A stretch of 64,000 bases of DNA, taken from positions 74,444,956 through 74,508,955 of the forward strand of contig CM062292.1 in the NCBI GenBank assembly GCA_031216915.1, in the 5' to 3' direction. Within the stretch, counting starts at the first letter, position 1. Each line of letters starts with the position of its first letter. A program made the position numbers and the translations under genes. This DNA is from Pictodentalium vernedei. Taxonomy: Eukaryota; Mollusca; Scaphopoda; Dentaliida; Dentaliidae. The notes under the pieces are model-generated. The model saw only the letters and a program-made list of their open reading frames with translations, was not told where the DNA came from and did no database searches. This document shows positions 11,652 to 22,889 of this stretch, one piece after another.

Positions 11652-12364
11652 ATAAAGTCTAGTGTTGGGAGGTTAACCGAAAATACAACTCGGTGTTGGT
11701 TATTTAAAAACACCGACTGACCTGAACGTGAGATAACTGTCAGTCGGGACACACATGGTTATTCAACTGTACAATCTTGAATGCCGTCACTTTGTTTTAT
11801 GTGTTAAATAAAAGGGGGGAATTCACAGAAAAAAATCAGAGCCAGGTATTCCTAATAAATAACTTTTTTTTGGTCCACTAATATAATCATATTTACGTAT
11901 TAAATAAACTTTCTTTCGAATGACAAATGAATGAAATGATAAAAATCCCCCCATTCAGTGTGAGATTGAAAGCGCCACCTGGTTTTGGACAAAAAATAAA
12001 ACAAACATCGAATTACCAAAATGACCACACACTTCACTTGAATGCAATATCCATGCATCTGTTGGCCACTGTCAGTAATTTCTACGTATCTGTTTGAATG
12101 GAATTAAAGCAAGCAAATTCAGTGAATTCATGTCTCCCACTGGGCAGCAGTTTCAAGCAGAATTAATGCATCCAGTGGAATATAATTGAGTTGCAAGTGG
12201 AAGTTATTTAGAAGAGACAGAACAAACAGTGCTTCAGACAGTGGTTATCAGATTTATTTTCACGGAGGTCATTGTCAAAGCAAGTAAAGTGATGTGGAGT
12301 ATAACTGTGAGAATCACTAAAAATTAGGACTGTATGATAAGACATATTACATTAAACTGATGTG

Positions 12365-12600
12365 AAAAGTAATCCATATATGAAATTCATTGAAATCGGT
12401 TGACTCTAAGGAAAGTTAGAGTCTGGAAACCATCAGCCAATCAAATTTAAACAACCTAATTAAATATGCGCAGAAAATGCCCATGTTCGAACTTGGACCC
12501 ACAATTGATGAAAGTGATCAACTACCCAAATTTCATCGCAATCGACTGACTGTATGGAAAGTTAGAGTCTGGAAACGAAAAACATGGAAGGTGTGCACTT
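12365..12600. repeat. Dispersed repeat unit carrying the empty DIRS target
   Basis: The unit has GAAATTCATTGAAATCGG, TTAGAGTCTGGAAAC, a CTAATTAAATATGCGC block and CCATGTTCGAACTTGG. The related unit at 13016-13121 continues at 20266-20374 and is split by DIRS copy B exactly within its GAAAATGCCC site. The unsplit form here is at about 12473-12482. Confidence 0.8.
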
Positions 12601-12639
12601 ACTGTGCATTAGTAGTAGCACTGAAAAAATCAAAGTTTC

Positions 12640-13000
12640 CCTAATTTGCATAATTTTTGCCCGAGAACAAAACCCATATTATATGTGATGTATTGCATGT
12701 TACTAAACATTTATACAAAAATTTATTCAAATCCGAACTTTCATATAGAAGTTCTGTACAAAAAACTGATTACACCCAATTTCGGAACAAAATGGCCGCT
12801 GGTGGCTATCTTGAATTTTGGACCAAACCCCAAAACACATATTCTGGTCTCAGAATGATACCAAAACTACCCAAGAATTTTCGTGAAGATTGGTTCATAA
12901 ATACGGCTTTTAGTCCGAGGTGCGTTGACGCAAGGGGCAGAAGGACAGGCAGACGGACAGATTTTCCGTACAAAATTTCCCACATTCAAACTTGACCTAG
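12640..13000. repeat. Fragment of the composite dispersed repeat family
   Basis: It matches the units in the arrays at 23340-24640 and 32690-34570, with landmarks ATATGTGATGTATT, AGAAGTTCTGTACAAAA, AAAATGGC and GGTTCATAAATACGGC. It ends in a GGACAGGCAGACGGACAG stretch. Confidence 0.7.
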
Positions 13001-13121
13001 GTATTGATAAAAGTAATCCATATATGAAATTTCATCGAAATCAGTTGATTTTAAGTAAAGTTAGAGTCTGGAAACAGTCAGTCAATCAAATTTCAGCAAC
13101 CTAATTAAATATGCGCGGAAA

Positions 13122-13353
13122 GTTAAAAAATTTATAGTAATTTATATATTTTTTATACTTACCAATGACCCAGACTTAGTTGGCTGGTGCTAACTCTAAC
13201 AAAACCAGGTCCAAACACAAATTTTGCCCCCCAATCCCCAAAATTTGCATCCAAAACAAAAAGAAATCATGTCCTAAAGGACCTCCATACTACGCCTCTA
13301 CTGCGCATGCGCAGTGACGCAGACGTCCCGAAATTGGCGCCAATTATCATTCT
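13122..13353. repeat. DIRS copy B left terminal repeat
   Basis: The first about 38 bp (GTTAAAAAATTTATAG...) are specific to the left end. From CCAATGACCC on, the sequence is the inverse of 20060-20265. Confidence 0.92.
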
Positions 13354-13428
13354 TACTGGCAGTGCCTGGTCAGCACTATGTACTCAGCGGGGAGGCAAGA
13401 GTTCCCAACTCCAGGGAGGGCCATCCCC

Positions 13429-13517
13429 GTCTGGGTCATTGGTAAGTATAAAAAATATATAAATTACTATAAATTTTTTAACATTTTTATACTGTACCAA
13501 TGACCCAGACTTAGCTG
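13429..13517. other. DIRS copy B internal complementary region
   Basis: 13429-13482 is the exact reverse complement of the left-end class (ending TTTTTTAAC). 13483-13517 is that of the right end (ATTTTTATACTGTACC...). The junction at 13482/13483 equals a right-end to left-end join. It lies downstream of the YR gene, as in DIRS1-type elements. Confidence 0.92.
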
Positions 13518-14124
13518 AATAGTAAACAGGCTGGAGGGCCTAGGACATAGAGGAAAATCCAATAAGCTCAACTATATAGTAAAGAGGTAACCCCTTAAGG
13601 AGAAAAGGAGTATTAGGCTTTACATGTATCATTCTTATTTAATATTAAATTAGAAAGATACACTACCCTTAATAATTGAGCACAATAACATTCATGTTCT
13701 CTATTAACATCCAGTATATCCCTTATACTAATTATTTTTAAAGTAAGCCAATAAATAAAGTAGTCCAGAGAATTGAGACTCTTTATAGTTATTTAAAAGT
13801 GTCCGAGTATTGTATATTAAAGCCCGTTTGACATCTTGACATATACAAATGCTTCACACCGAGCTACACTTTAAAAATAAGACATGAATGAATTTTAACA
13901 TTAATATTACACTTTAAAACCATCCCGGAAGCGACTCAGAAATACTGACTTGGAGGAGGCATTCCCTTGCTTTTCACTATAAAGCAGGTGACCTAAGGGA
14001 ACACCCCCCCTCCCCCCCCTCCCCCCTTTCCCCTTGCCCTGGGTCAAATAGCCCAGAGCGAAGAGGGCAGCCGGACGGAGTCACTGCCGGAACAGAAAGC
14101 CTGCATAACTATAGTTGCAACTGT
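13518..14124 (-). other. DIRS copy B 3' non-coding region
   Basis: Lies between the ICR and the YR stop. It includes a C-rich run at about 14005-14030 whose length differs in copies C and D, and a short ATCATTCTTATTTAAT/ATTAAATTAG inverted motif near 13630-13655. No gene is seen. Confidence 0.55.
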
Positions 14125-15165
14125 TTAGTGGACGACATTCTGAGCAACAGATAACGGACCTAAACAATGCAGGTCTCCAGAAATGGACTCAATATTTCTG
14201 AGATAAAAATTTGTGAATGTGGATGGCTGGGACCAATAAGCAGCCTTCATTAAATCTGTAATAGCAAAACTATTAGCATAAGCTCAGGAAGTAGAAAGAG
14301 CTCTTACTTCATGAGCAGAAATCTTAAGCACAGACTGCTGAGAAGAAGATAAATTTTCATAAGCAGTACGGATAGTTAATTGAATCCATCTAGCAATAGA
14401 ATGGACCGAAATGTCCTTTCTATTAGGCATCAAAGACAGAAAGAAACGTTTCCGTCCCTTTCTGATAAACTGAAATCTCTGTTTATAGATACGTAACGCT
14501 CTAACAGGACAGAGTAAAGGCCTACGCCCGTCTGAAGACGGAAGAGCCTTAATAACAATAGGTTCTGGATATTTATTAGGAGCCTGATTCTTAGCTAAAA
14601 AACCCACATTAGTAGTGAAGGTGATAGTGTTCCCGACACTACGATAGTGAGAATCATCCACCGACAGTGCATGAAGCTCACTGACTCTTCTAGCAGAAGA
14701 GAAAGCTAAGAGAAAAGCTGTCTTATAAGATAAGAATTTGAAATCTACTGTCCCAAGAGGTTCAAATGGCTTTTCCTTCAATTTAAGAAGAACCCAAGCT
14801 AAATTCCACTTAGGAATTAATCTAAGAGTTCTGGGTCTATTTATCGAAAAGTTTCTAACCAACTTAGACAAAGAGACATTAGATCCAATTTGTAAACTAT
14901 CATGATGTGCATAGGTATCAGATAACATAGATCTATAACCCTTTATAGTAACAGGCTGCAGTTTGATTTCGTCAAACAAGTATACTAGAAAGTTTGCAAT
15001 GTCTGGTATAGAGGGATCGAATATATCTACAGAATGATCCCTACATCAACGACGAAAAACCTTCCACTTAGCCGCATAGTTTAGCGAAGAGGAGGTCCTC
15101 CTACAGTTAGAAATCGCGTCCACTGCTCGTCCTGTAAAGTGTTTGCCATGCAAGAAGGACCGCAC
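14125..15165 (-). pseudogene. Tyrosine recombinase (integrase) of DIRS copy B, two stops
   Basis: In DIRS elements this enzyme inserts the circular DNA intermediate by site-specific recombination through a covalent tyrosine link. The frame is 347 codons long, counting from the GTG equivalent to the first codon of the open frame in copy C; the true start is unknown, and it overlaps the end of the RT gene in another frame. Catalytic landmarks are the first Arg in SSARRVSEL, the H-x-x-R motif HEVR, and the Tyr in NFYLR. Two Trp codons have become TGA, at 15046-15048 and 14284-14286. The second removes the region with the catalytic Tyr. Confidence 0.88.
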
Positions 15166-17271
15166 AACGGAAAAACGTGAAGGTTGAGACCTTGCAGGTT
15201 GTGATGGAGTTGGCGCGATTTCCCCTGCGAAAGAAGATCCTCCCGTGGAGGAAGCTTTCGCGGTAGGTCCCACAACAGACACCTGAGTAGATTTATCCAC
15301 GGTCTCTGTGGCAAAAGAGATGCTACCAACAGAATCTTGCACTGAGATTGTTTTATCTTTAGCAATACTTGTTGAATTAACGGCGCTGGAGGATACGCAT
15401 ATCCTATCATTCCGTCCCAAGGGATCGACAGAGCGTCTACTGCAAATGCTCTTGGATCCGGACACGGAGACACATACGTCTGCAACTGATTGTTGAGATG
15501 TGTCGCAAATAAGTCTATCATTGGCCGTTCCCATTGGTAGCAAATCTGATTGAATACTTGTTTGTTGAGAGTCCACTCCGACGGCAACAAGCGACCCTTT
15601 CGTGAAAGGGAGTCTGCTAGCACATTCAGACGACCCGGTATGTGACGGACCGAAAGAAGAACGTGATGTTCTAGCGCAAACAGAAGGATTCTTTCCGTTA
15701 GATTGAACAATGGAACTGAATGAGTGCCTCCCTGATTCCGTATATACGCCACTACTGTCGTATTGTCGGATAGGATTTGGACATGAGCATTGTGAATAAT
15801 GTCCATCCAGTGACGTAACGCAAGCCAAATTGACATCATTTCCTTGATGTTTATGTGCTTGCACAGGAATTGCGGATCCCAAAGACCCTGGCATCTCGAA
15901 TCCGTTGGGATTAATGATGCACCCCAACCTGTTTGACTGGCATCCGTCATAATGGTAAAACTCGGATCCGGCAACTGCAGCGGAACTCCCTGAGTTAACC
16001 ACTGAATGTTTGCCCAAGTCTGAATCTCTTGTTTCACTTGATCTGACAAGAGAATGTCTACATCGAGCGAATGAATTTTCACACTCCAATTCTGAGTCAA
16101 GAAAATTTGAAGAGGACGTGTGCGTAACCGCCCCATCGGAATGAGATCCGCGGCGGCTCCGCACAGACCTATCAGTCTCATAAATTCTCTCGCTGTGACT
16201 TTGTCTGCGTGCAGACAATAGCGAGCGTAACAACTGACTAATTTCGCTCTGGTTAACGGCAGACGAACGAGATTGTTGTGCATCTCGAAGCTCATTCCCA
16301 GATGAGTGAATGACTTGGACGGCACCAGATCCGACTTCTCCTCGTTTACTATAAAACCGAGACGTCGGAGCAATAGAAGAAGATTCTGAACATCGTTCTG
16401 AAGCGTTAACTCGTTGCCGTACCTCTGAAGAATGTCGTCCAGATAGGCCGACGTTACCGCAGACGAATGAGCTCGGAAATAGATCATTACCGAGTTCATT
16501 ACCCGAGTGAAAGCCCAGGGTGCTAGATTCAATCCGAAGCACATCGCCCGGAATTTGATACACCACTCCTAGGACTGCGAAGCGTAGGTACTTTCGGAAT
16601 GTCGGATGTACCATGACGTGAAAGTACGCATCTTTGAGATCTATGCTTGTTGCATAATCGTTCACCCGAATACTCGCTCTGACCGACCGAATCGTCTCCA
16701 TATAAAACTTCGGAGCGACGATCAGCTTGTTTATCCAGCTCAAATCTATGACTGGACGGAACGAGCCATCTGGTTTCGGAACCAGAAACAGATGGCTGTA
16801 GAATCCCGGAGATTCCTGGTTTTCTACGACCTCTACCACGTTCTTCATTAAAAGAGACTGCACCTCTGATAACAGAGCGTCTCTTTTCTGCGGATTTGAC
16901 GGAAGATCAGTCCACTTTGGACTTCGAGTTAATGGAGGCTTTCCTTTGAAGGATATCTTTAGACCTTCCGAAGTCACTCCTCTCACCCAAGGGTCATCCG
17001 TAATCGACGCCCATTCTTGTGAAACGCTCGACAACCTTCCGCCAACCGGTACGCGATAGAGGTTTAAGCCATCACCTCCTGGACCTGCGAGGCCTGCGGT
17101 AGGAGAAACCACGTCCTCCACGACCCGCACCTCGCCCCGTCGACCTCGGGGCGTCCGACCGATTGTCCCGGCCTGAAGGACGTCCCGAACGAGAGTCGCT
17201 ACCCTGACGGTCTCTCGAATAAGACCAAGAGGACGCACCGGAACCTCTATAGGAACCTCTCTTGGGCGCAT
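15081..17271 (-). pseudogene. RT-RNase H-methyltransferase-like ORF of DIRS copy B, one frameshift
   Basis: Polymerase gene of the element. From the Met at 17271 it shows a basic leader, RT motifs (PKPDGSFRPVIDLS, SIDLKDAYFHV, the catalytic AYLDDIL), RNase H (TDASQTGWG, NIKEMM, LSDNTTVVAY, NVLADSLSR) and a C-terminal domain with DALSIPWDG and PPAPL resembling the methyltransferase-like domain of DIRS elements. One extra T in the run near 16552-16557 shifts the frame between RT motifs; the downstream part stays open to 15081. It overlaps Gag by about 200 bp in another frame and YR by 85 bp. Confidence 0.9.
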
Positions 17272-19174
17272 TAGACCCAGAAGTGCCTGTCTTATTCTTG
17301 TCTGCTGTATCCGACTTCTTAGAAGCAGATTTGAACAACAGAGAATCCGAAGCTTTCTTTGTAATTTTATCATAAATAGCAGAAAGCTTGCCGTCAAAGA
17401 GAAGTTCTCCTGAGACCGAAGCGACTCTAAGAGAGTTCTTCACCTTAGTATCCACTAGTGTGGATGTAGCTAGGGCTGCGTCACGTCTAACCAACTCCAG
17501 ATTTGCCACTGAAAGGGCGGAGTTATACGTGGAATAAGCTACTGCCCTTGAAAGAAGTCTTAAAGAGGATTGTATATCCTGAAACTCTTTCCCTTGAAGG
17601 CGCAGTGATAACGCCTTAGTAAGGTGATCTGCGTAAGATAAGGCATCTAAATTGGCTCTGTTAGACGCAATAGCTGTTTCCAAAACCGCGGTTGGAATAG
17701 AAGCCGACGACGGTAATGATAGCTCTAAGTCTTCCGCCTCGTTGTCCATACGCAGAGGAACTCTCGGGATACCCTGTCCTGCCATATCGAATTTATTCCT
17801 TGCATTAATGAAAGGCAGGTTGAGAGTATTAGCGGACAAGAAACCTGCTTTCCCCGTCTTGGAAGCAAGTTTAAATATAGCGTCGTTCAATAATTCAAAT
17901 GTTCTTGCAACATTATTGGACTGCGACGGAAACTCGGGAGCGATGTCCCTGAACCGCTCAAAAAATTCAGAGTCCAATGACGCTATAATCCTCTTGTCCG
18001 GAACCGCAGCAGTCTGGCCCGACGGAACAACTTGAGGGAGAAAGTGCCGGATGAAGTCCACGGCAGCTTTATGTTGTTCCGAAAGGGATAGCTCCAAGTC
18101 ATCCGTATCCCTTTCACCATCCGGTCGGACCTCATGATGTTCCCGGTCGTCCGCCCCCGATGCTTCGGCGGAGCGTACCGACCCAGCGCCGTCGGATAAT
18201 TCTCGGTCCGACACCGTTTCTGTCGGCTGCTGGGATGCTGCGATAAGCTGTGCTATCTGCACAAGAATGTCTGGCGTCGAGACCTGCGGAGGCGCAGTCT
18301 TTCGCTGCTTCGCCGAGGACAGCTCCGCATCAGATGGCTCCCGCATACTTTTCCTATGCGAACGTCCGGAGTCCATCGGTCTCGAATCCCTGGCTGCCGG
18401 ATGGTGTGACCTGGTCGCCGAAGAATCCTTGATCAGCGAAGCTGGCAATATATCGGCGGTCACGCAGCCAAGGTGCGGTCGTGTGCGCTGACGAGAAGAG
18501 GAAGCCTTAACAGTCTCCGCGGACTGCTTATACAACGGAGCGTCCCGAGCGACGGACGTATGCTCCGCTAAAGACACATTTTGTACCACAACATCTGGTC
18601 CCAGATGTTGTTGTATGAGAGAGGGGCCTCTCTCGCTCGCGGCCCGGCTGGACCTGGACGAGCTAGGAACCGGACTCAAAGGCTTCCTCCGTTCTCGCTT
18701 ACTATCCGCCGTCACTGGGTGTGCATCTATTATGTTTATAGTGCTCGCATCACCCAAAATTTCCTCCTGGACCGCATCGGACGAACCCGGCTGTCGAACC
18801 ATTCAGTGAATGGATGCTACACCGGGCGAGCTAGCGGACGACATTTGCCTAATCTCCATGAGCACTTTTGCCGCTAGCTCTGAATTCATTTGTGACGACG
18901 GACGCACACTTGTAGAAGATAACATGGAAACATCACCCTGTTCTTGTTCCTCTGAAATAGAAACTGAGAGAGTAGAGTGACCTTGTGGAGAAAGAGCCGG
19001 CATAGCCCTTTCTCCAGAAACAACATATCGTGACACACGTTTCCAATGTTTCTCATCCCAATATTCACATATAGGACAGGGATTAATGCGAGAACACTGA
19101 CTACAATTAATACAATGATCATGAAAGTCAGAGGAAGATTTCTTCCTATTACAATTTGAACAATGTCCCTTCAT
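17072..19174 (-). pseudogene. Gag-like ORF of DIRS copy B, one internal stop
   Basis: Putative nucleocapsid-type protein, 700 codons from the ATG at 19174 (an in-frame codon further up would extend to 19225). The N-terminus has a Cys/His cluster (CSNC, HCINC, CSQC, CPIC spaced over about 40 residues) that looks metal-binding. The middle is Ser/Arg/Glu-rich and probably disordered. The C-terminus is rich in RG and SR repeats (GRGAGRGGRGF), fitting RNA binding. A CGA codon, intact in copy D, is TGA here at 18803-18805, about 120 residues in. Assignment as Gag rests on position and composition. Confidence 0.8.
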
Positions 19175-19225
19175 TGTGAAAGGACAACAACAAGTCCTAG
19201 TTACTCGCAAAAACCCCTGACACAA

Positions 19226-20059
19226 AGATACATAATAACATGATCCATTAATAAATGAAAAAACAATTGCAAATCAAAATAATTTTGAAAAAATATTTTT
19301 TCAGCGAAGCCCAAGTTGCTGAAAAGTAACGTTGAGCCCCGATGGATCCGATGGCAAAGTGTGGTCAAAAATTTTAAATTTATATTAAATAATTAATGAG
19401 ACACTTACGGATAATATAACTGTATCTTATAGTGAGATAAACTACAGCAAAGGCAAACAGCCCCCCTCAAAAAAGGCTGTTGCCAATGTAAACAAACAGT
19501 GTAAAACACCAGAAAACATGACTCCAGGCACTGAAAAAACTGGCCCGGAATCAGTCATCAAAATTACACTCTATCTGATGCAAAACAGAGACTCCCAGGG
19601 GAGAATCTGCAGAACATCAGATGGAAGATGCAGAACACAACGTTATACACCCATGGGTGAAAACATAACTATGGGGAAAATAACAGAAAACATTCTGTAA
19701 CCAAGCAACTCTCCCAGGAAATTTTAGAAATGAACTTTCTCAAAAATATGCCAAAAGCATGGGAGAATTGCAAGGGGGGACTTTAGAAGGCTAGGGGAGA
19801 GGAAACACTGAATAAGCAGTGCAACATTTAGCAAGAATGACAACAAGAGGCCCATGCCTCGAAAATAGGCAACTTAACATAATTTCATCAAAAAATTTTA
19901 AGTACAGCCCTGAGTATTTTTTGTCACTTCTTTTTCCTCTCCTCCTTCTATCCTCCTTAGAATCACATTTTCTCCAGAAATTACGTGTCTGGCATCCTTT
20001 AAACTGAGATTTACAAGCACAAAGATCAGTGAGATGTTGACTGATGAAGGGCCAAACAG
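19226..20059 (-). other. DIRS copy B leader region
   Basis: Non-coding stretch upstream of Gag, highly similar in copies C and D. It includes GAAAAGTAACGTTGAGCCCC near 19320. A promoter probably lies here or in the terminal repeat but could not be located. Confidence 0.5.
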
Positions 20060-20265
20060 AGAATGATAATTGGCGCCAATTTCGGGACGTCTGCGTCACT
20101 GCGCATGCGCAGTAGAGGCGTAGTATGGAGGTCCTTTAGGACATGATTTCTTTTTGTTTTGGATGCAAATTTTGGGGATTGGGGGGCAAAATTTGTGTTT
20201 GGCCCTGGTTTTGTTAGAGTTAGCACCAGCCAACTAAGTCTGGGTCATTGGTACAGTATAAAAAT
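20060..20265. repeat. DIRS copy B right terminal repeat
   Basis: The inverse of the left repeat from CCAATGACCC inward. It ends GTACAGTATAAAAAT at 20265. Confidence 0.92.
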
Positions 20266-20374
20266 ATGCCCATATTCGAACTTGGACCCACAATTGATGA
20301 AAGTGATCTACTACTCTCATTTCATCGAAATCCGGACACTGTAAGGAAAGTTAGAGTCTGGAAACGAAAAACAC
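20266..20374. repeat. Right half of the host repeat unit split by DIRS copy B
   Basis: Begins ATGCCCATATTCGAACTTGG and runs to TTAGAGTCTGGAAACGAAAAA, collinear with 12477-12575. Its left half is 13016-13121. Confidence 0.85.
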
Positions 20375-20849
20375 AAATTTAATATCTCCCCTTTTTTTCC
20401 AAAAGCGGGAGACAGAAAAAAAAAGCAGTTGGACACTACACTTGTTCCAATAACATTTTCAAGACTGCAGGCCAGGATTGGGGGCTTTCAGTATCAATAC
20501 ATGAATCTCAACACGATATTCATTAATTTTCATGACCTCCAACAACAACGGTAAAAGACTGTATCTGTAAAATGATCATTTTATAAAATGTGGTTTCCTT
20601 TGCTGAACTGGAACTTACCACTTGCCCCGCATCTATACTGTCTGATCCGATAAAAATTAGGGTTATAATGACCTAAATGAGCAACTTTGTAAATTTTTTA
20701 GGGTCGGCATAATTGTTCAGGGTCGGTCTGGTTACCCTAAACAAAGGGATTGTTTTTCTTTGACATTTCACATCATTACACATTCAGCATTTTTTTCCCC
20801 CAAGTTGTGCATTGCTACCACATTTTCCTCTTGTCTTGTGTGAGGTGGT

Positions 20850-20871
20850 GGGGGGGGGGGGGGGGGGGGGG
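20850..20871. repeat. G homopolymer tract (22)
   Basis: Uninterrupted run of G. Its length may be unreliable in an assembly. Confidence 0.85.
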
Positions 20872-21176
20872 CTTCCCAATGCTATTCAGCTGTAAATCTG
20901 TGAACAATCTTCATTGTCATCTGAATTAATGGTTCACTGTACATATGCTGCCCTATATATAATCTCATAATTGAGAGTGAGCGGAAGGTACACTTGCACT
21001 TTTAACTTTTATTAAACCTAATATTTGGGAAAAACCCAAGTGTTTATAGTGTTTAATACTTGAATATTTTTCTCTAAAAAAACGAAACTGAAACCGGAGT
21101 CAACTCTTTTAAAAAAAAAACGAGTAGAAACCGAAACCGTGGAAAAATATCATAACCTCCCAACACTAATAAAGTC

Positions 21177-21360
21177 AAGTACAGCCATTGTTTATATTCA
21201 TTTTAGAGGACTTCCACCCCAGGCATTGGTCCGGGTCCTATTTTACCAGTAAAACAGAGCTTGTTCACCACACAAAACAAGCACTGCTTCACCTCCAGCG
21301 GTTCCCATGCAGAGGAAATGATGGTACATGTATATTTCAAAGTGTACACAGAAGAACCCA
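21177..21360 (-). repeat. SINE-type repeat body, right fragment
   Basis: Continues the repeat split at 11651 by the hAT-like element. Landmarks are TTTTAGAGGACTTCCACC, TCCTATTTTACCAGTAAAAC and AACAAGCACTGCTTCACC, as in 10600-10740 and 46970-47060. Confidence 0.65.
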
Positions 21361-21365
21361 GTTAA

Positions 21366-21608
21366 CCCTTTACCCAACGTAACGGCCAAAACCGGCCAGT
21401 GCTATTCTCAAAAATCGCCAATTGATTTTCAAAATATTTCCATTTTTTGTCTCAAAAACATAAGTTATGACCCCTCGTTGGAACGAGCTCGTCGAGCTCG
21501 TTCCAACGAGGGGTCATAACCTATGTTTTTGAGACAAAAAATGAAAAAAATTAGTTATTCAAGAATTTTTTTTGCAAGTGTCGTCTGCTTTTCATGTTAG
21601 GTAAAGGG
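21366..21608. repeat. TTAA hairpin MITE (piggyBac-like), complete copy
   Basis: Flanked by TTAA at 21362-21365 and 21609-21612. The ends CCCTTTACCCAAC / GTAAAGGG are typical of piggyBac-type ends. The centre is a near-perfect hairpin whose arms read CATTTTTTGTCTCAAAAAC to its complement, centred on GAGCTCGTCGAGCTC. It is 243 bp with no ORF and is the reference copy for this family. Confidence 0.82.
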
Positions 21609-21881
21609 TTAATTGAACAGCCACTTTGCCTGTGATAAGATTTTAAATTAACCTGAATATTCAATTTACCAGAATTTGGTTAGTTCTCTATATCATGGAG
21701 CACTATCAAACAAGATAAAATAGATTAATGTTTCTATAGAAAGTACTGCAGCCAAAGATGTCTTTACAGCTATAGAATGAGAGGGCTGTTTGAAAACTTT
21801 CTTGAAAGATCACCAAATTGTTTATTCAACTAAACCTTTTCTAACAGATATTTCAAATCCAGACATTTTTTAACTCCAAAA

Positions 21882-21953
21882 AAACATAGGTTATGACCCC
21901 TCATTGGAACAAGCTCAATAAGCTTGTTCCAATGAGGGGTCATAAGCTATGTT
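21882..21953. repeat. Isolated MITE hairpin core
   Basis: AACATAGGTTATGACCCC arm with its inverse, centred near 21918 (GCTCAATAAGCTTG). The outer ends of the MITE are not recognisable. Confidence 0.65.
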
Positions 21954-22228
21954 GTGGAGGCAAATCTTGACAAATAATATAAACTGCCGGGATATGGCCA
22001 TAAAGTTGTATAAAGGCTTTACAGGGCTTGAGTCGATACTAAGTGCATTTAACTGATAGAGTGCTGGATGCCCATATTTGGGCTTTATTCCCAAGTACAG
22101 GCACCACAATCTAACCCTTTGAACACTGGTGGTATCTTCCATGCCAACTAAATGGCAGAAATTGGAAGAGTCAATATTCAATATTTGGGAGTAGAGCAAT
22201 TAATATGTTCAATGTGCAGCCTTCAGAC

Positions 22229-22634
22229 GTTATTTATATTTATTTATGAGTGTTTAAGGTCACATACTTATGCACAATGGCTAATCATGACCGTGACAGT
22301 TTTATGGGTGGAGGAAGCCGGAGTACCAGGAGAGAACCATCGAGTAGCGATGAGCAACTGCCAGCTCCCCAACATCGTGACTCCGCACTGCAGCACAGGC
22401 AGGGTTAGACTGGTTGAAGACATTCGCACCATCGATGTGCAGTACGCCTTAGTACACGGCATCATCGTGCCCCCATGTGGACAATCGGGGTTAAGTACCT
22501 TGCCCAAGGGCAGAATACGGGAGTCCAAATCGATCGCTCAAATGATCCCCATCCGAGAACTAACCGGGCTCGACGTTGCTTAACACTTCGGTAATCTGAC
22601 GAGAACCGGTTACCACAATGCCACTGCGCCCCCT
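22229..22634 (-). mobile_element. SINE with 5S rRNA-like head
   Basis: Read on the minus strand, the head at about 22634-22540 contains GTTAAGCAACGTCGAGCCCG and GTTAGTTCTCGGATGGG, close to the internal promoter of 5S rRNA (A box, intermediate element, C box). The body continues with CCCTTGGGCAAGGTACTTAA and then matches the SINE at 29862-30220 through to the same tail, CCTTAAACACTCATAAATAA. No clear target duplication was seen. The 5S part is too short and diverged to be a 5S gene. Confidence 0.75.
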
Positions 22635-22889
22635 ACCACACATGTTCACTTAGCAACCATCCCACTGATTGAAATTATGACATATCGGTAGCTGGACTGG
22701 AAAAGCGGCCTCTCGTGTTGAAAGAATTAATGGCTTCATATTCTGTTGATGTGCTTCAAATTATCTTAGAAATGTAATTTTTTAGCATGTATGGGTTTGT
22801 CTTGTTACAAAAGATAGACTCTTCCATCAAATGTAACAAGGTAAAAACATGTGAACAAATTTTGATGATGGGAAATAATTTAGCACTCT

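Larger units (their letters stand above)
13122..20265 (-). mobile_element. DIRS copy B, nearly complete
   Basis: A 7,144-bp DIRS-type tyrosine-recombinase retrotransposon coding on the minus strand. Its boundaries are set to the base because the host repeat reads continuously when the element is removed: GCGGAAA to the left, ATGCCC to the right, matching GCAGAAAATGCCC at 12470-12482. There is no target duplication. It contains left and right inverted repeats, an ICR at 13429-13517, and Gag, RT-RNase H-methyltransferase-like and tyrosine recombinase genes. Disabling changes are one stop in Gag, one 1-base insertion in RT and two stops in YR, so this copy is probably inactive by itself. Confidence 0.95.
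11660..21168. mobile_element. hAT-like non-autonomous element, interrupted by DIRS copy B
   Basis: Perfect 16-bp inverted ends TAGTGTTGGGAGGTTA (11660-11675, and its complement at 21153-21168) are flanked by the perfect 8-bp direct repeat ATAAAGTC (11652-11659 and 21169-21176). This is the hAT signature. The uninterrupted target is present in related repeats at about 10550 and 46916. Without copy B the element is about 2,365 bp. It has no hAT transposase frame, and its interior is made of other dispersed repeat units, so it is probably non-autonomous. Confidence 0.85.

Noticed and set aside
15308-15496. 62-codon plus-strand ORF, repeated at 41730 and 55780
   Set aside because: Antisense to the RNase H to YR region, conserved only as part of the element.
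17652-18035. 127-codon plus-strand ORF, also at 44071 and 58123
   Set aside because: It lies antisense inside Gag and recurs only because Gag does. No domain or independent support.
13122-20265. Ngaro- or VIPER-type element
   Set aside because: Those have split direct repeats. This family has inverted ends and an ICR, the DIRS1-type layout.
22540-22634. 5S rRNA gene
   Set aside because: Only the internal promoter region is similar. The 3' half is missing and is replaced by the SINE body.
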